Part shown: positions 1 to 6,143 of the stretch, piece by piece
Numbering within the stretch: position 1 is the stretch's first letter
Layout of the letters: each line of letters opens with the position of its first letter
NCBI GenBank assembly: GCA_013696535.1
Contig: JACCYI010000076.1
Span: 1 to 8,641 of the forward strand
DNA length: 8,641 bases
Source of the DNA: Solirubrobacterales bacterium
Lineage (GTDB): Bacteria > Actinomycetota > Thermoleophilia > Solirubrobacterales > Solirubrobacteraceae
Direction: 5' to 3'
Notes under the pieces: generated by a model
Databases searched by the model: none
Told to the model about the DNA's origin: nothing
The model's input: only the letters and a program-made list of their open reading frames with translations
Made by a program: the position numbers and the translations under genes

Positions 1-342
1 GCGAGACGCCGGGGCCCGCGCCCGGCGTGACCCGGCACTCGCGACGAGCCGCTCGAGGGCAGCCCCCTCGGCACCCGCCGCCTCCAGGCGCCCGGCGGTG
101 CCGGGTGGAAGGGACAAGCCGGCCTGACCGCTTCGCTCACCTTCAACGGAGCCTTGTCCGCCTCCGCGATCTCCTTCACTGCCCCGACCGCCCCGAGGTG
201 TGCGATCTCCGCCGGCGTCCGGCACCGTCTCGAGGTACTGGTCGACGCCGGAGTTCCCGGGCGGCGCGTTCTGGGCAGCGGCGGACGCGGGCAGGGCAAG
301 GCAGAGCGCGCAGAGCGTGGCCGCGAGGGGCTTGAAGGGCAT
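1..342 (-). CDS. Secreted low-complexity protein, N-terminal part (runs off left edge)
   Basis: An open frame begins at the ATG at 342 on the minus strand and runs without a stop for 114 codons to the window edge. Its first 23-24 residues form a clear Sec signal peptide: MPFKP, then a hydrophobic core rich in Ala, Leu and Cys, then an ASAAAQ cleavage region. The mature part starts NAPPGNSGVDQYLETVPDAGG, continues into a Gly/Arg/Glu/Ser-rich linker (about residues 43-75), and then a more ordered stretch near residues 76-104 (LSLPPGTAGRLEAAGAEG). I associate this architecture (signal peptide, short VDQYLETVPDA-like motif, low-complexity linker) with uncharacterised exported proteins of Thermoleophilia; that is recollection, not a search. 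A membrane anchor may follow beyond the edge, but it cannot be seen. No strong ribosome-binding site precedes the ATG. The gene diverges from the O-antigen ligase gene. Function is unknown. Confidence 0.8.
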   Translation of the reverse strand, partial: MPFKPLAATLCALCLALPASAAAQNAPPGNSGVDQYLETVPDAGGDRTPRGGRGSEGDRGGGQGSVEGERSGQAGLSLPPGTAGRLEAAGAEGAALERLVASAGSRRARAPASR

Positions 343-428
343 CTGACTCGGTGTACGCCTTCACCTGGTGCGGGCTGACACGGCCGGGCGGTCGTCAGCG
401 GGCATGGGCCCTGGACGTATAAGAAGGC
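343..428. promoter_or_regulatory. Divergent intergenic region with a -10-like TATAAG before the ligase gene
   Basis: This short spacer separates the secreted-protein gene (minus) from the O-antigen ligase gene (plus), so it should hold both promoters. On the plus strand TATAAG at 418-423 matches five of six bases of a -10 box and lies only 5 nt before the GTG at 429, a spacing compatible with a leaderless transcript. No convincing -35 box is seen about 17 bp upstream. No promoter could be picked for the minus-strand gene. Confidence 0.35.
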
Positions 429-2411
429 GTGTCCTCGACCGCCTCTGCGACGTCCATGGCTCGACCGTTCGCCCGGACCCAGAGCGTGGCGCTTCCGGCG
501 ATGTCGGGAGGCCTCGGAGCCTGCAGCCTGGGAGCCGCTCTCACGCTGTACCTCGGGCTCAAGGGCGGCGGCTACGACGTCGTCGTACGTAGCCAGATCG
601 GGATTGCGGTCTGGTGGATGGTCGTGCTGGGGGTGGTCACGGGCCTTTCGCCTGGCCATCGCCTCAGCCGGGTGAGCCGGATCGCCCTCGGGCTATTCGC
701 CGCGCTCGCGGTCTGGACCGCCACGAGCTCACTCTGGTCTGAGAGCAGCGAGCGAAGCGTGCTCGAGGCCGGCCGGCTCGCGACGTACCTCGGCGTCCTC
801 GTCCTCGCCACGTCGATCTGCAGCCGTGACCGCGTGCGGCCGCTCCTCGGGGGAGTGGCCAGTGGCGTGGTGGTGATAGCTGGACTTGCGGCGGTGTCCC
901 GCCTCCATCCTGCGTGGTCACCGGGCGATGCCGGCGTCACGAGAGAGTTTCTCCCGAGCGCCCGCTCGCGACTCGCCTTCCCGATCAACTACTGGAACGG
1001 CCTGGCTGCCCTGCTCGCACTCGGCCTGCCCCTTGTGGTCGGCTTCGCGGCAACCGGGCGCTCGCTCGTCGTCCGGTGCGCCGCGACCGCTGCCATCCCG
1101 CTGCTGGGCCTGTGCTGGTACCTCACGCTCTCGCGCGGCGGAGCGCTCTCGATCGCGGCCGCGTGCACGGTCCTGCTCGTGCTCACTCCCAGGCGGGCCG
1201 GCGCCGCGCTCATCCTGGCCGTCGGTGGCGCCGGCTCCGCCATCCTCATCGCCGGCGTCGCCCAGCGACCGGCGCTCGGCAGTGGCGCACAGTCGTTGCT
1301 CGCCCGGCACCAGGGCGACGAGCTGTTGATCCTTCTGCTGGTCGTATGTGCGGGTGTCGCGCTGCTTCGCCTCGGCGCCGGGCTCGCCGCTGATCATGAG
1401 CTGCTTCCCCGGCTTAGTGGCCCGCGCACCCGCGTGCGCAACCTCATCGCCACAGTCGCCGTGGGAGGAGTGATCGGCGCGGCCCTCGTGACCGGCGTCC
1501 CGAGCGGTGCGGCGGATCGCTGGAAGACCTTCAAGAACCCGCAGGTCGGGGAGGTCCTCGTCGAGAACAGGACCGCCGCACGCTTCACCAGTGCGAGTGG
1601 GAACGGCCGGTACCAGTTCTGGCGGTCCGCGGCCGACGGCTTCGAGAGCCGGCCGCTGATCGGGGTCGGCGCGGGCGCCTTTGAGTTCTGGTGGGCGCGT
1701 CACGCGACGCTGCCGGGCTTCGTGCGCAACGCCCACTCCCTGTACTTCGAGACCCTGGCCGAGACGGGAGCCGTCGGGTTGTGCCTGTTGCTGATGTTCT
1801 TCGCATCGGTCTTCGGCGGCGGGCTGCGCAACCTGCGCCGGGCCGAGGGAGAGCACCGCGCGCTCCTGGCGGCCGCCCTCGCCGGCTGTGCGGCCTTCTG
1901 CGTCTCGTCGGCCGTCGACTGGGTATGGCAGATCGCGGTCCTGCCGGTCGGTTTCCTGCTGCTGGCAGCCGCTCTGTGCGCAGGCCCCGGTCCCGTCGGC
2001 GCCCGGTTCGAAGGCCCTGGCCGCCTTTCGCGGATGGGGCTGACCCTGACGGCGCTCGTAGCGATGGCGCTGCTCGCCATCACGCTCTCCGGCGCCGTCA
2101 CCCTCCGCGACAGCCAGGCCGCCGCACGGCGGGGAGACGTCCCGAGGGCGCTCGCCTCGGCGACGGTGTCCGCCCGCCTCCAGCCCTACGCCGCTGCACC
2201 TGCGGTCCAGCGTGCCCTGGTGCTCGAGCTCCACGGCAGCCTGGCCGAGGCGGCCGCCTCGGCGCGCCGCGCTCAGCGGCGCGAGCCGACCAACTGGCGG
2301 GCGGCCTACGTGCTCGCCCGCATCGAGACCCGCCGTGGCCGTGTCCGTCAGGCCTTGGACGCTCTGCGGCGAGCACGGGCGTTGAACCTCAACTCCACCG
2401 CGATCCGGTGA
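429..2411 (+). CDS. O-antigen ligase/polymerase family membrane protein with TPR-like C-terminus
   Basis: This predicted integral membrane protein of up to 660 aa has many hydrophobic helices between about residues 30 and 555. It carries Wzy_C (O-antigen ligase/polymerase) hallmarks: an LSRGG motif near 234-238 after a membrane helix, and a large extracytoplasmic loop (about 360-440) ending in NGRYQFW...NAHSLYFETLAETGAVGL (392-451). That loop contains the conserved His of the family at 436. Such proteins join or polymerise undecaprenyl-linked glycans outside the membrane. Residues about 560-653 are soluble, Ala/Arg-rich and helical, in TPR style (repeated A..GD.PRAL..A....RLQP patterns). The start is uncertain: GTG 429 has a -10-like TATAAG just upstream, while ATG 456 and ATG 501 are alternatives without a clear ribosome-binding site. 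The stop overlaps the next gene's GTG by 4 nt, indicating co-transcription. The sugar substrate cannot be told. The neighbouring sugar aminotransferase supports a surface-polysaccharide role. Confidence 0.88.
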   Translation: MSSTASATSMARPFARTQSVALPAMSGGLGACSLGAALTLYLGLKGGGYDVVVRSQIGIAVWWMVVLGVVTGLSPGHRLSRVSRIALGLFAALAVWTATSSLWSESSERSVLEAGRLATYLGVLVLATSICSRDRVRPLLGGVASGVVVIAGLAAVSRLHPAWSPGDAGVTREFLPSARSRLAFPINYWNGLAALLALGLPLVVGFAATGRSLVVRCAATAAIPLLGLCWYLTLSRGGALSIAAACTVLLVLTPRRAGAALILAVGGAGSAILIAGVAQRPALGSGAQSLLARHQGDELLILLLVVCAGVALLRLGAGLAADHELLPRLSGPRTRVRNLIATVAVGGVIGAALVTGVPSGAADRWKTFKNPQVGEVLVENRTAARFTSASGNGRYQFWRSAADGFESRPLIGVGAGAFEFWWARHATLPGFVRNAHSLYFETLAETGAVGLCLLLMFFASVFGGGLRNLRRAEGEHRALLAAALAGCAAFCVSSAVDWVWQIAVLPVGFLLLAAALCAGPGPVGARFEGPGRLSRMGLTLTALVAMALLAITLSGAVTLRDSQAAARRGDVPRALASATVSARLQPYAAAPAVQRALVLELHGSLAEAAASARRAQRREPTNWRAAYVLARIETRRGRVRQALDALRRARALNLNSTAIR

Positions 2412-2710
2412 GTCGCGCCGACTTCGAGCCGGGCCTCGAACCGGCGGAGCTTCGTGCCCTGAACGCGTTGAGCGACCGTCTTTCGGCTTCCCGTCCCGTT
2501 CCGTCGCCTGCCTTCCGGGGAGCACTCGGGCGCGCGACCGCGGCTCGCCGCCGGCCATCGTCCGGGCTGCGCCTGCGCATCGCCGGCTGCCTCGTGTCCG
2601 GCACCGCCCTGCTGCTCGTCGCCGCTCTCGGCGTCGCCGGCGCCGGCCCGCACGCACCTCAGCCCCTCGCACCGCCTACCGAGACCGCCGGCGTCGGTGT
2701 CAGTCGTTAG
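2408..2710 (+). CDS. Small single-pass membrane protein, anti-sigma-like
   Basis: This 100-aa protein starts at a GTG that shares GTGA with the stop of the O-antigen ligase gene. No ribosome-binding site is visible, so translation is probably coupled. The N-terminal half (residues 1-50) is a short amphipathic cytosolic region with LEPAELRALNALSDRLSASR followed by RPVPSPAFRGALGR. Residues about 56-80 form one transmembrane helix, and a short Pro-rich tail lies outside. The layout of a small helical N-terminus with an RPVP.P.FRG.L motif before a single membrane helix resembles small putative anti-sigma or sigma-associated proteins I associate with Thermoleophilia. No zinc-binding HxxxCxxC motif is present, so it is not a classical ZAS anti-sigma factor. 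An ECF sigma gene lies directly opposite and the two reading frames overlap tail to tail by 11 bp. Codon use is normal for the window. Existence is fairly sure; function is an inference. Confidence 0.7.
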   Translation: MSRADFEPGLEPAELRALNALSDRLSASRPVPSPAFRGALGRATAARRRPSSGLRLRIAGCLVSGTALLLVAALGVAGAGPHAPQPLAPPTETAGVGVSR

Positions 2711-3251
2711 GCACGTCAGCGCGCTCGAGGAACGCGCGCATCCGCCGCAGGGCGCGGGAGAGCACCTGCTGGACGTTGGCCAGGGTCAGACCGGTCACTT
2801 CCGCGATCTCGGGGCCGGTGAGGTCACCCCCGAAGCGCAGCGCGACGATCTCGCGATCCCGTGGCGTCAGGTCGGCCAAGGCGGCGGCGAGCTCGTGGTC
2901 GAGCCCCAAGTCGGTCTCGGGCCCGGCGAGCTGACCCAGACGGTCGCTGTGGACGCCGTCCTCACCGATCGAATCGGTTCCCTTCCCGTGATTTCGACGG
3001 TAGTGATCGATCAGCAGGTTCTGGGCGATGGCGAGCAGCCACGTCGCCACGCTCGCCCGACTCTCGTCGTAGCGCCCGTACGCCCGCACCGCCCGCTCGA
3101 ACGTCGCCTGGGTCAGGTCCTCCGCGTCGCTGCGGGAATCGACCCGGTAGGCGAAGAAGCCGTAGACCCGCCAGACATGCTCGTCGTAGACGGCCTCGAT
3201 CGAGCGCCTCGACGACGGAGCGCCACGTGACCGACCGGAGGTCCTACTCAT
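2700..3251 (-). CDS. ECF-type RNA polymerase sigma factor (sigma-70 family)
   Basis: This gene encodes a compact two-domain extracytoplasmic-function sigma factor of 183 aa from the ATG at 3251, or 187 aa from a GTG at 3263. Region 2 is complete: YDEHVWRVYGFFAYRV, then the core-binding DAEDLTQATFERA, then the -10-recognition part with TWLLAIAQNLLIDHYRR. After a variable linker, region 4 reads LTPRDREIVALRFGGDLT, followed by a helix-turn-helix (GPEIAEVTGLTLANVQQVLSR) that reads -35 elements. It directs core RNA polymerase to a dedicated regulon. No C-terminal extension is present, so control must come from a separate protein. The best local candidate is the small membrane protein encoded tail to tail with it. 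No in-frame start lies between 3251 and the beginning of region 2, so its 5' end necessarily meets the aminotransferase start. The ribosome-binding site is weak (GGCGAG upstream of the ATG). No terminator separates it from the convergent gene. Confidence 0.92.
   Translation of the reverse strand: MSRTSGRSRGAPSSRRSIEAVYDEHVWRVYGFFAYRVDSRSDAEDLTQATFERAVRAYGRYDESRASVATWLLAIAQNLLIDHYRRNHGKGTDSIGEDGVHSDRLGQLAGPETDLGLDHELAAALADLTPRDREIVALRFGGDLTGPEIAEVTGLTLANVQQVLSRALRRMRAFLERADVPND
3237..3242 (+). promoter_or_regulatory. Strong ribosome-binding site for the aminotransferase
   Basis: GGAGGT lies 7 nt before the ATG at 3250 and fixes that start over a later in-frame GTG at 3280. The site lies inside the first codons of the sigma-factor gene on the other strand. 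Confidence 0.75.
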
Positions 3252-4383
3252 GAGCTCGCCCACCGCCGCCCCACCGTTCGTGGCCTCTGTCCCCTTCGTC
3301 GGGCTGGCCCGCCAGCATCACGCCCTCAGGTCCGAGCTCGAAGCGGCGTTCGCTCGCGTCCTCGGCGCCGACGGATTCATCCTCGGAGCGGAAGTCGACG
3401 CCTTCGAGCGGGAGTTCGCCGCCTTCTGTGAGGTGGAGCACTGCGTCGGGGTGGCCTCCGGTACCGCGGCGCTCACTCTTTCGCTTCTCGCCGCGGGAAT
3501 CGGCTCCGGCGACGAGGTCATCGTCCCGGGTCACACCTTCATAGCGTCGGCGCTCGGCGTCCTGCACGCCGGCGCGGTACCCGTCTTCTGCGACGTGCTC
3601 GACGGCTCTGGCCTGATCGACCCGGTCGCCGCCGAGTCCGCCGTCAACCCGCGCACGGCGGCCGTCGTGGCGGTGCACCTCTACGGCCAGAGCTGCGACA
3701 TGCGAGCTCTGGGCGCGCTGACCGCGCGGCACGGCCTCCTCCTCCTGGAGGACGCCGCGCAGGCCCATGGCGCCCGCTTCGCCGGTCGCCGGACCGGCGG
3801 TCTCGGAAGCGTGGGTGCCTTCTCGTTCTATCCGAGCAAGAACCTCGGCGCGCTCGGCGACGGCGGAGCGATCTGCACGGACGACGGCGAGCTCGCACGC
3901 CGCGCTCGGGCTCTGCGGCATCTGGGCCAGATCCGTCGCGGGGAACACGCGCTGCTGGGTTTCAACGAGCGCCTCGACGGGCTGCAGGCGGCGTTCCTGC
4001 GTGCGAAGCTTCCGCACCTGGACGCCTGGAACGCGACACGACGCGCGCACGCCGACTCGTACGGCGCGAACCTTGGCGGGACGGACGTACGGCTGCTCGA
4101 GGAGAGCGCTGACGCGCCGTGCGTCTACCACCTCTTCCCGGTTCGAATCGGTGAGCGGGACGTGGCCCTGGCGCATCTCGGAGCTGCGGGGGTCAGCGCC
4201 GCCGTCCACTACTCGCCGGCCGCCCATCAGCACGAGGCGATAGCGCGAGCGACGACGATCCCACCCGCCGGGGCACTTCCGAACGCCGAAGCCTGGGCCC
4301 GTGAGGAGCTCTCGCTGCCGATGTTCGCCGAGCTGCGCCCTGCCGAGGTCGACCGCGTCACGGACGTGTTGCGCACGGGCTGA
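3250..4383 (+). CDS. DegT/DnrJ/EryC1/StrS family PLP-dependent sugar aminotransferase
   Basis: At 377 aa this protein has the normal length for the family. These fold-type I PLP enzymes usually transaminate keto-sugar nucleotides to amino-sugar nucleotides for cell-surface glycans or glycosylated products. Visible landmarks in order: N-terminal VPFVGLARQH (14-23); SGTAAL (70-75), the phosphate-binding loop; GDEVIVPGHTFIAS (87-100); LLEDAAQAHGA (165-175), with Asp168 for the pyridine nitrogen; and FSFYPSKNLGALGDGGA (191-207), with Lys197 as the Schiff-base lysine. A C-terminal AVHYSPAAHQH replaces the more usual Pro-containing GVHYP..LH version and may reflect substrate choice. ATG 3250 is supported by GGAGGT at 3237-3242. 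The gene stands alone on its strand after the divergent sigma gene. With the nearby O-antigen ligase it suggests a polysaccharide locus. The family is certain; the exact sugar is not. Confidence 0.94.
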   Translation: MSSPTAAPPFVASVPFVGLARQHHALRSELEAAFARVLGADGFILGAEVDAFEREFAAFCEVEHCVGVASGTAALTLSLLAAGIGSGDEVIVPGHTFIASALGVLHAGAVPVFCDVLDGSGLIDPVAAESAVNPRTAAVVAVHLYGQSCDMRALGALTARHGLLLLEDAAQAHGARFAGRRTGGLGSVGAFSFYPSKNLGALGDGGAICTDDGELARRARALRHLGQIRRGEHALLGFNERLDGLQAAFLRAKLPHLDAWNATRRAHADSYGANLGGTDVRLLEESADAPCVYHLFPVRIGERDVALAHLGAAGVSAAVHYSPAAHQHEAIARATTIPPAGALPNAEAWAREELSLPMFAELRPAEVDRVTDVLRTG

Positions 4384-4730
4384 GACCTGCCGACGCGGGC
4401 GCTCGAAGTGGCGATTGATCTGCACCATCTCGGTCGGCTCGCCCGGCACGAGGCAGTGGCGGCGCGCACGAGCGGGTGGCTCGGCGGGGGCGATTGGCTC
4501 CCCTTTCCCGGGCGTCCTCCAAGCCGGTCCGGCCGAGAGGATTCCCTGTCGCGAGATGGGGACTCTTGCGCATCTGCAGCCTATGTCAAGGCGATTTCGC
4601 GTGGGATGACGGCAAGACCAACCGTGTCTTTGAGGACCGTCGTCGAACCCAATTGTGTCAGAACGGCGACGGACAGGATCCGGACCGAGGGCCTGTCAAT
4701 GACGACGGACGGGGTCCGGACCGAGGCCTG
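4384..4730. other. Gene-poor intergenic region of 347 bp
   Basis: No convincing gene lies between the aminotransferase stop and the converging 103-aa gene. The region holds a weak GGGG/CCCC hairpin followed by TTT (4487-4506), which could serve as a poor terminator. It also holds a lower-GC stretch (about 4560-4670) with a plus-strand frame reading CSLC...C, and a tandem repeat at 4668-4738. All are described separately or in the findings. Confidence 0.6.
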
Positions 4731-4738
4731 TCAGTCGT
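4668..4738. repeat. Tandem direct repeat, two units of about 36 bp
   Basis: Two head-to-tail units are visible at 4668-4703 and 4704-4738. Both begin GACGGAC, share TCCGGACCGAGG, then read CCTGTCA; the second lacks one G. TGTCA recurs at 4656-4660, 4694-4698 and 4729-4733, so partial units flank the array on both sides. The right-hand partial unit runs into the 3' end of the 103-aa gene, and TCA at 4731-4733 is the complement of that gene's TGA. Each unit contains the TCCGGA palindrome, which extends to GGTCCGGACC in unit 2. Unit 1 has GACAGG/CCTGTC arms (4672-4677 and 4692-4697). It may be a binding site, an mRNA 3' element or simple slippage; the sequence does not decide. Confidence 0.75.
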
Positions 4739-5042
4739 CGGACTCGGAATCGCGCAATTCGTCCTTCAACCGCGCGACAAACGCTGGATCGGCCATCAGA
4801 CGGGCCACCTCACCGCCGAATTCGTCCGATCGGGCCTTGTGGGTGGCTTCTGCCAGAACGCGCGACAAGCTGGTGCGATCGTCGACCTCGGCGGCGATCA
4901 GCATCCCCTCGAAGTCCACCTCCACCAGCACGACGGCTTGGAGCTTGCGTCCGGGAAGGGCCTCCCTGAGAGCATCGAGGGCGCCTTGCAGGGCGATGCC
5001 GGCGAGGTGCGGCGTTGGAGCGGCTGAGCGCTCCTCAGGCAC
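4731..5042 (-). CDS. Conserved-looking hypothetical protein, 103 aa
   Basis: I do not recognise this family. The gene starts at a GTG (5042) preceded by GGAAG (complement of 5049-5053) with 6 nt spacing. Codon use has a GC-rich third position like its neighbours, so it is probably expressed. The protein is soluble, without a signal peptide or membrane segment. Residues 13-30 are a likely amphipathic helix (LAGIALQGALDALREALP). Residues 34-52 are a hydrophobic pair of strands (LQAVVLVEVDFEGMLIAAEV). Residues 57-97 are charged helices (SLSRVLAEATHKARSDEFGG, then ARLMADPAFVARLKDELRD), and the tail is acidic (ESDD). There are no cysteines and no catalytic-looking motif. It lies downstream of the RTX-protein gene on the same strand, separated by 147 bp containing a strong hairpin, so it is probably a separate transcript. 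A -10-like TACTTT (complement of 5076-5081) lies upstream. Its 3' end touches the tandem repeats. Confidence 0.65.
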   Translation of the reverse strand: MPEERSAAPTPHLAGIALQGALDALREALPGRKLQAVVLVEVDFEGMLIAAEVDDRTSLSRVLAEATHKARSDEFGGEVARLMADPAFVARLKDELRDSESDD

Positions 5043-5134
5043 GCGTCACTTCCAGAAATCCTGTCGTCACGCCGGAAAGTATGCGGCAAGAACCCGGTCG
5101 AGGCGTCGCAGCCCGTCTCGAGCCGAACCGCGAA

Positions 5135-5163
5135 CGGCCGGCCGGGAAATACGCGGCCGGCCG
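5135..5163 (-). terminator. Strong GC hairpin after the RTX gene, possible terminator
   Basis: CGGCCGGCCG occurs at 5135-5144 and again at 5154-5163 as perfect inverted arms with a 9-nt loop, starting 26 nt past the stop of the RTX-type gene. No U-tract follows, as is common for terminators of high-GC actinobacteria. Because each arm is itself palindromic, it could also be a paired binding site or a REP-like element. Confidence 0.5.
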
Positions 5164-5189
5164 ATGGCGAATGGCAGGATGTCGTGTGG

Positions 5190-5891
5190 CTAGTTGTTGT
5201 TGACGAAGACGCGCTCGCAATTGGGCGAGACCTCGTCGCGCTGATCTACGATCGCGCGATCCTCGCCGCCGCCGCAGTTGACGTCGTCGCGACTGCCGTT
5301 CCGGCTGCGTAGGACGTCATCGCCCGGACCACCGAAGAGCAGGTCGGTCACGTCGTCGTCCGTCGTGGCGTAGATCGAATCCTCGCCCGCACCGCCACGC
5401 AGGTCGTCGCTGCCCATTCCACCGGTGAGGCGGTCGTCGCCTTCGTTCCCGCGGAGGTCGTCGTCGCCGGCGTTGCCCTCGAGGCGATCATCGCCGGTGT
5501 TGCCGTACAAGACGTCATCGCCGATCGAGCCCTTGAGCCGGTCGTTGTTGCCATTGCCGTAGAGAACGTCGTCGCCCTCCTGGCCGTCGATGCGGTCACG
5601 ACCGTCCGCGTCCGTGTCGGCGGTGGCGCAATAGTCGGCGTCCGTGGTACCCGCCGGGCACTCGCCGTCGCCGTAGAGCTCATCGTCGTCGGCGTTGCCG
5701 AAGATCCGATCCGAACCTCTCAGTCCGAGGATGATGTCTTCGCCCCCGAGGCCGTACAGACTGTCCGAACCGGTCGTGCCGACGATCGTGTCCGCACCGC
5801 CCGTACCCTGGATCTTCGCGGCGGCGGCCACCCCGACAAACGTCAACATCCCGGCAATCACGATCGCGATAGCCACTCGCTTGATCCTCAC
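5190..5891 (-). CDS. Secreted RTX/hemolysin-type calcium-binding repeat protein
   Basis: This 233-aa protein has an N-terminal signal peptide: MRIKR, a hydrophobic core (about 6-21), and a VAAAAK cleavage region near 25. The rest is dominated by glycine- and aspartate-rich nonapeptide repeats of the GGxGxDxLx kind (about 29-74, 97-174 and 186-195), for example GNTGDDRLEGNAGDDDLRGN. In known RTX proteins these wind into a parallel beta-roll with calcium between turns. Two features depart from a plain beta-roll. One is a Cys-containing acidic insertion at about 75-96 (GECPAG...DYCATADTDADG). The other is a terminal CGGGEDRAIVDQRDEVSPNC segment (206-225). The four cysteines could form two disulfides. 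No protease, lipase or toxin domain is present. The GTG start at 5891 is supported by AAAGGA (complement of 5900-5905) with 8 nt spacing. The likely location is extracellular or cell-surface. Whether it is an adhesin, matrix or storage protein is unknown. Confidence 0.9.
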   Translation of the reverse strand: MRIKRVAIAIVIAGMLTFVGVAAAAKIQGTGGADTIVGTTGSDSLYGLGGEDIILGLRGSDRIFGNADDDELYGDGECPAGTTDADYCATADTDADGRDRIDGQEGDDVLYGNGNNDRLKGSIGDDVLYGNTGDDRLEGNAGDDDLRGNEGDDRLTGGMGSDDLRGGAGEDSIYATTDDDVTDLLFGGPGDDVLRSRNGSRDDVNCGGGEDRAIVDQRDEVSPNCERVFVNNN

Positions 5892-6143
5892 GGCGCACGT
5901 CCTTTCTACTTCGGTCCATCAGAGGGCTCTGCTGCTGTCGGGTCTTCTTACGCAGGAGCCGGACTCGGGCTGACGCTTGGGGACTTCCGACAGGCGTGGT
6001 GATCGGCCGACCGAGCGGCTTAATCGCCGAGCGTCAATGAGCACGCGACGGGGCATCGCGTCCTTGCGGCCGAACGTGAGGCTCCGGCCGGCGGCCGGGG
6101 CCGACTTGTGCTCAGCCACTCCGGACTCTGCCATGGTGAGGGT
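5892..6143. promoter_or_regulatory. Divergent 252-bp intergenic region, promoters expected
   Basis: The RTX gene leaves to the left and the kinase-like gene to the right, so both promoters should lie here. I see the RTX ribosome-binding site (5900-5905) and the GGTGAGG (6135-6141) before the kinase-like start. I do not see a convincing -10/-35 pair, operator repeat or RNA gene. Short open frames here have no ribosome-binding site and no recognisable content. Confidence 0.45.

Noticed and set aside
1691..2407. Upstream extension of the small membrane protein's frame inside the ligase gene
   Set aside because: The stretch is Arg/Pro-rich shadow sequence. The coherent protein begins only at the GTG that overlaps the ligase stop.
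918..2672. Long minus-strand open frame (584 codons) opposite the O-antigen ligase gene
   Set aside because: Its product is low-complexity Arg/Gly/Ala/Gln-rich sequence without domains, an expected shadow of GC-biased codons. The plus-strand protein has clear family motifs.
3244..4449. Minus-strand open frame of 401 codons opposite the aminotransferase gene
   Set aside because: It is antisense to a protein with all catalytic motifs. The translation is compositionally random and has no ribosome-binding site.
4487..4506. GGGG...CCCC followed by TTT as a terminator for the aminotransferase gene
   Set aside because: Only four base pairs of stem and three T residues, more than 100 bp past the stop; too weak to list as a terminator.
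4656..4740. CRISPR array
   Set aside because: The units are directly adjacent with no unique spacers, only two full copies exist, and no cas gene is present.
5348..5683. Alternative minus-strand frame inside the RTX gene giving a Thr/Ala/Arg-rich repeat protein
   Set aside because: It is a frame-shifted reading of the GGxGxD repeats. The signal peptide and calcium-binding motifs exist only in the main frame.
5919..6134. Small minus-strand open frame in the divergent intergenic region
   Set aside because: No ribosome-binding site and no coherent hydrophobic or motif pattern; it sits where promoters are expected.
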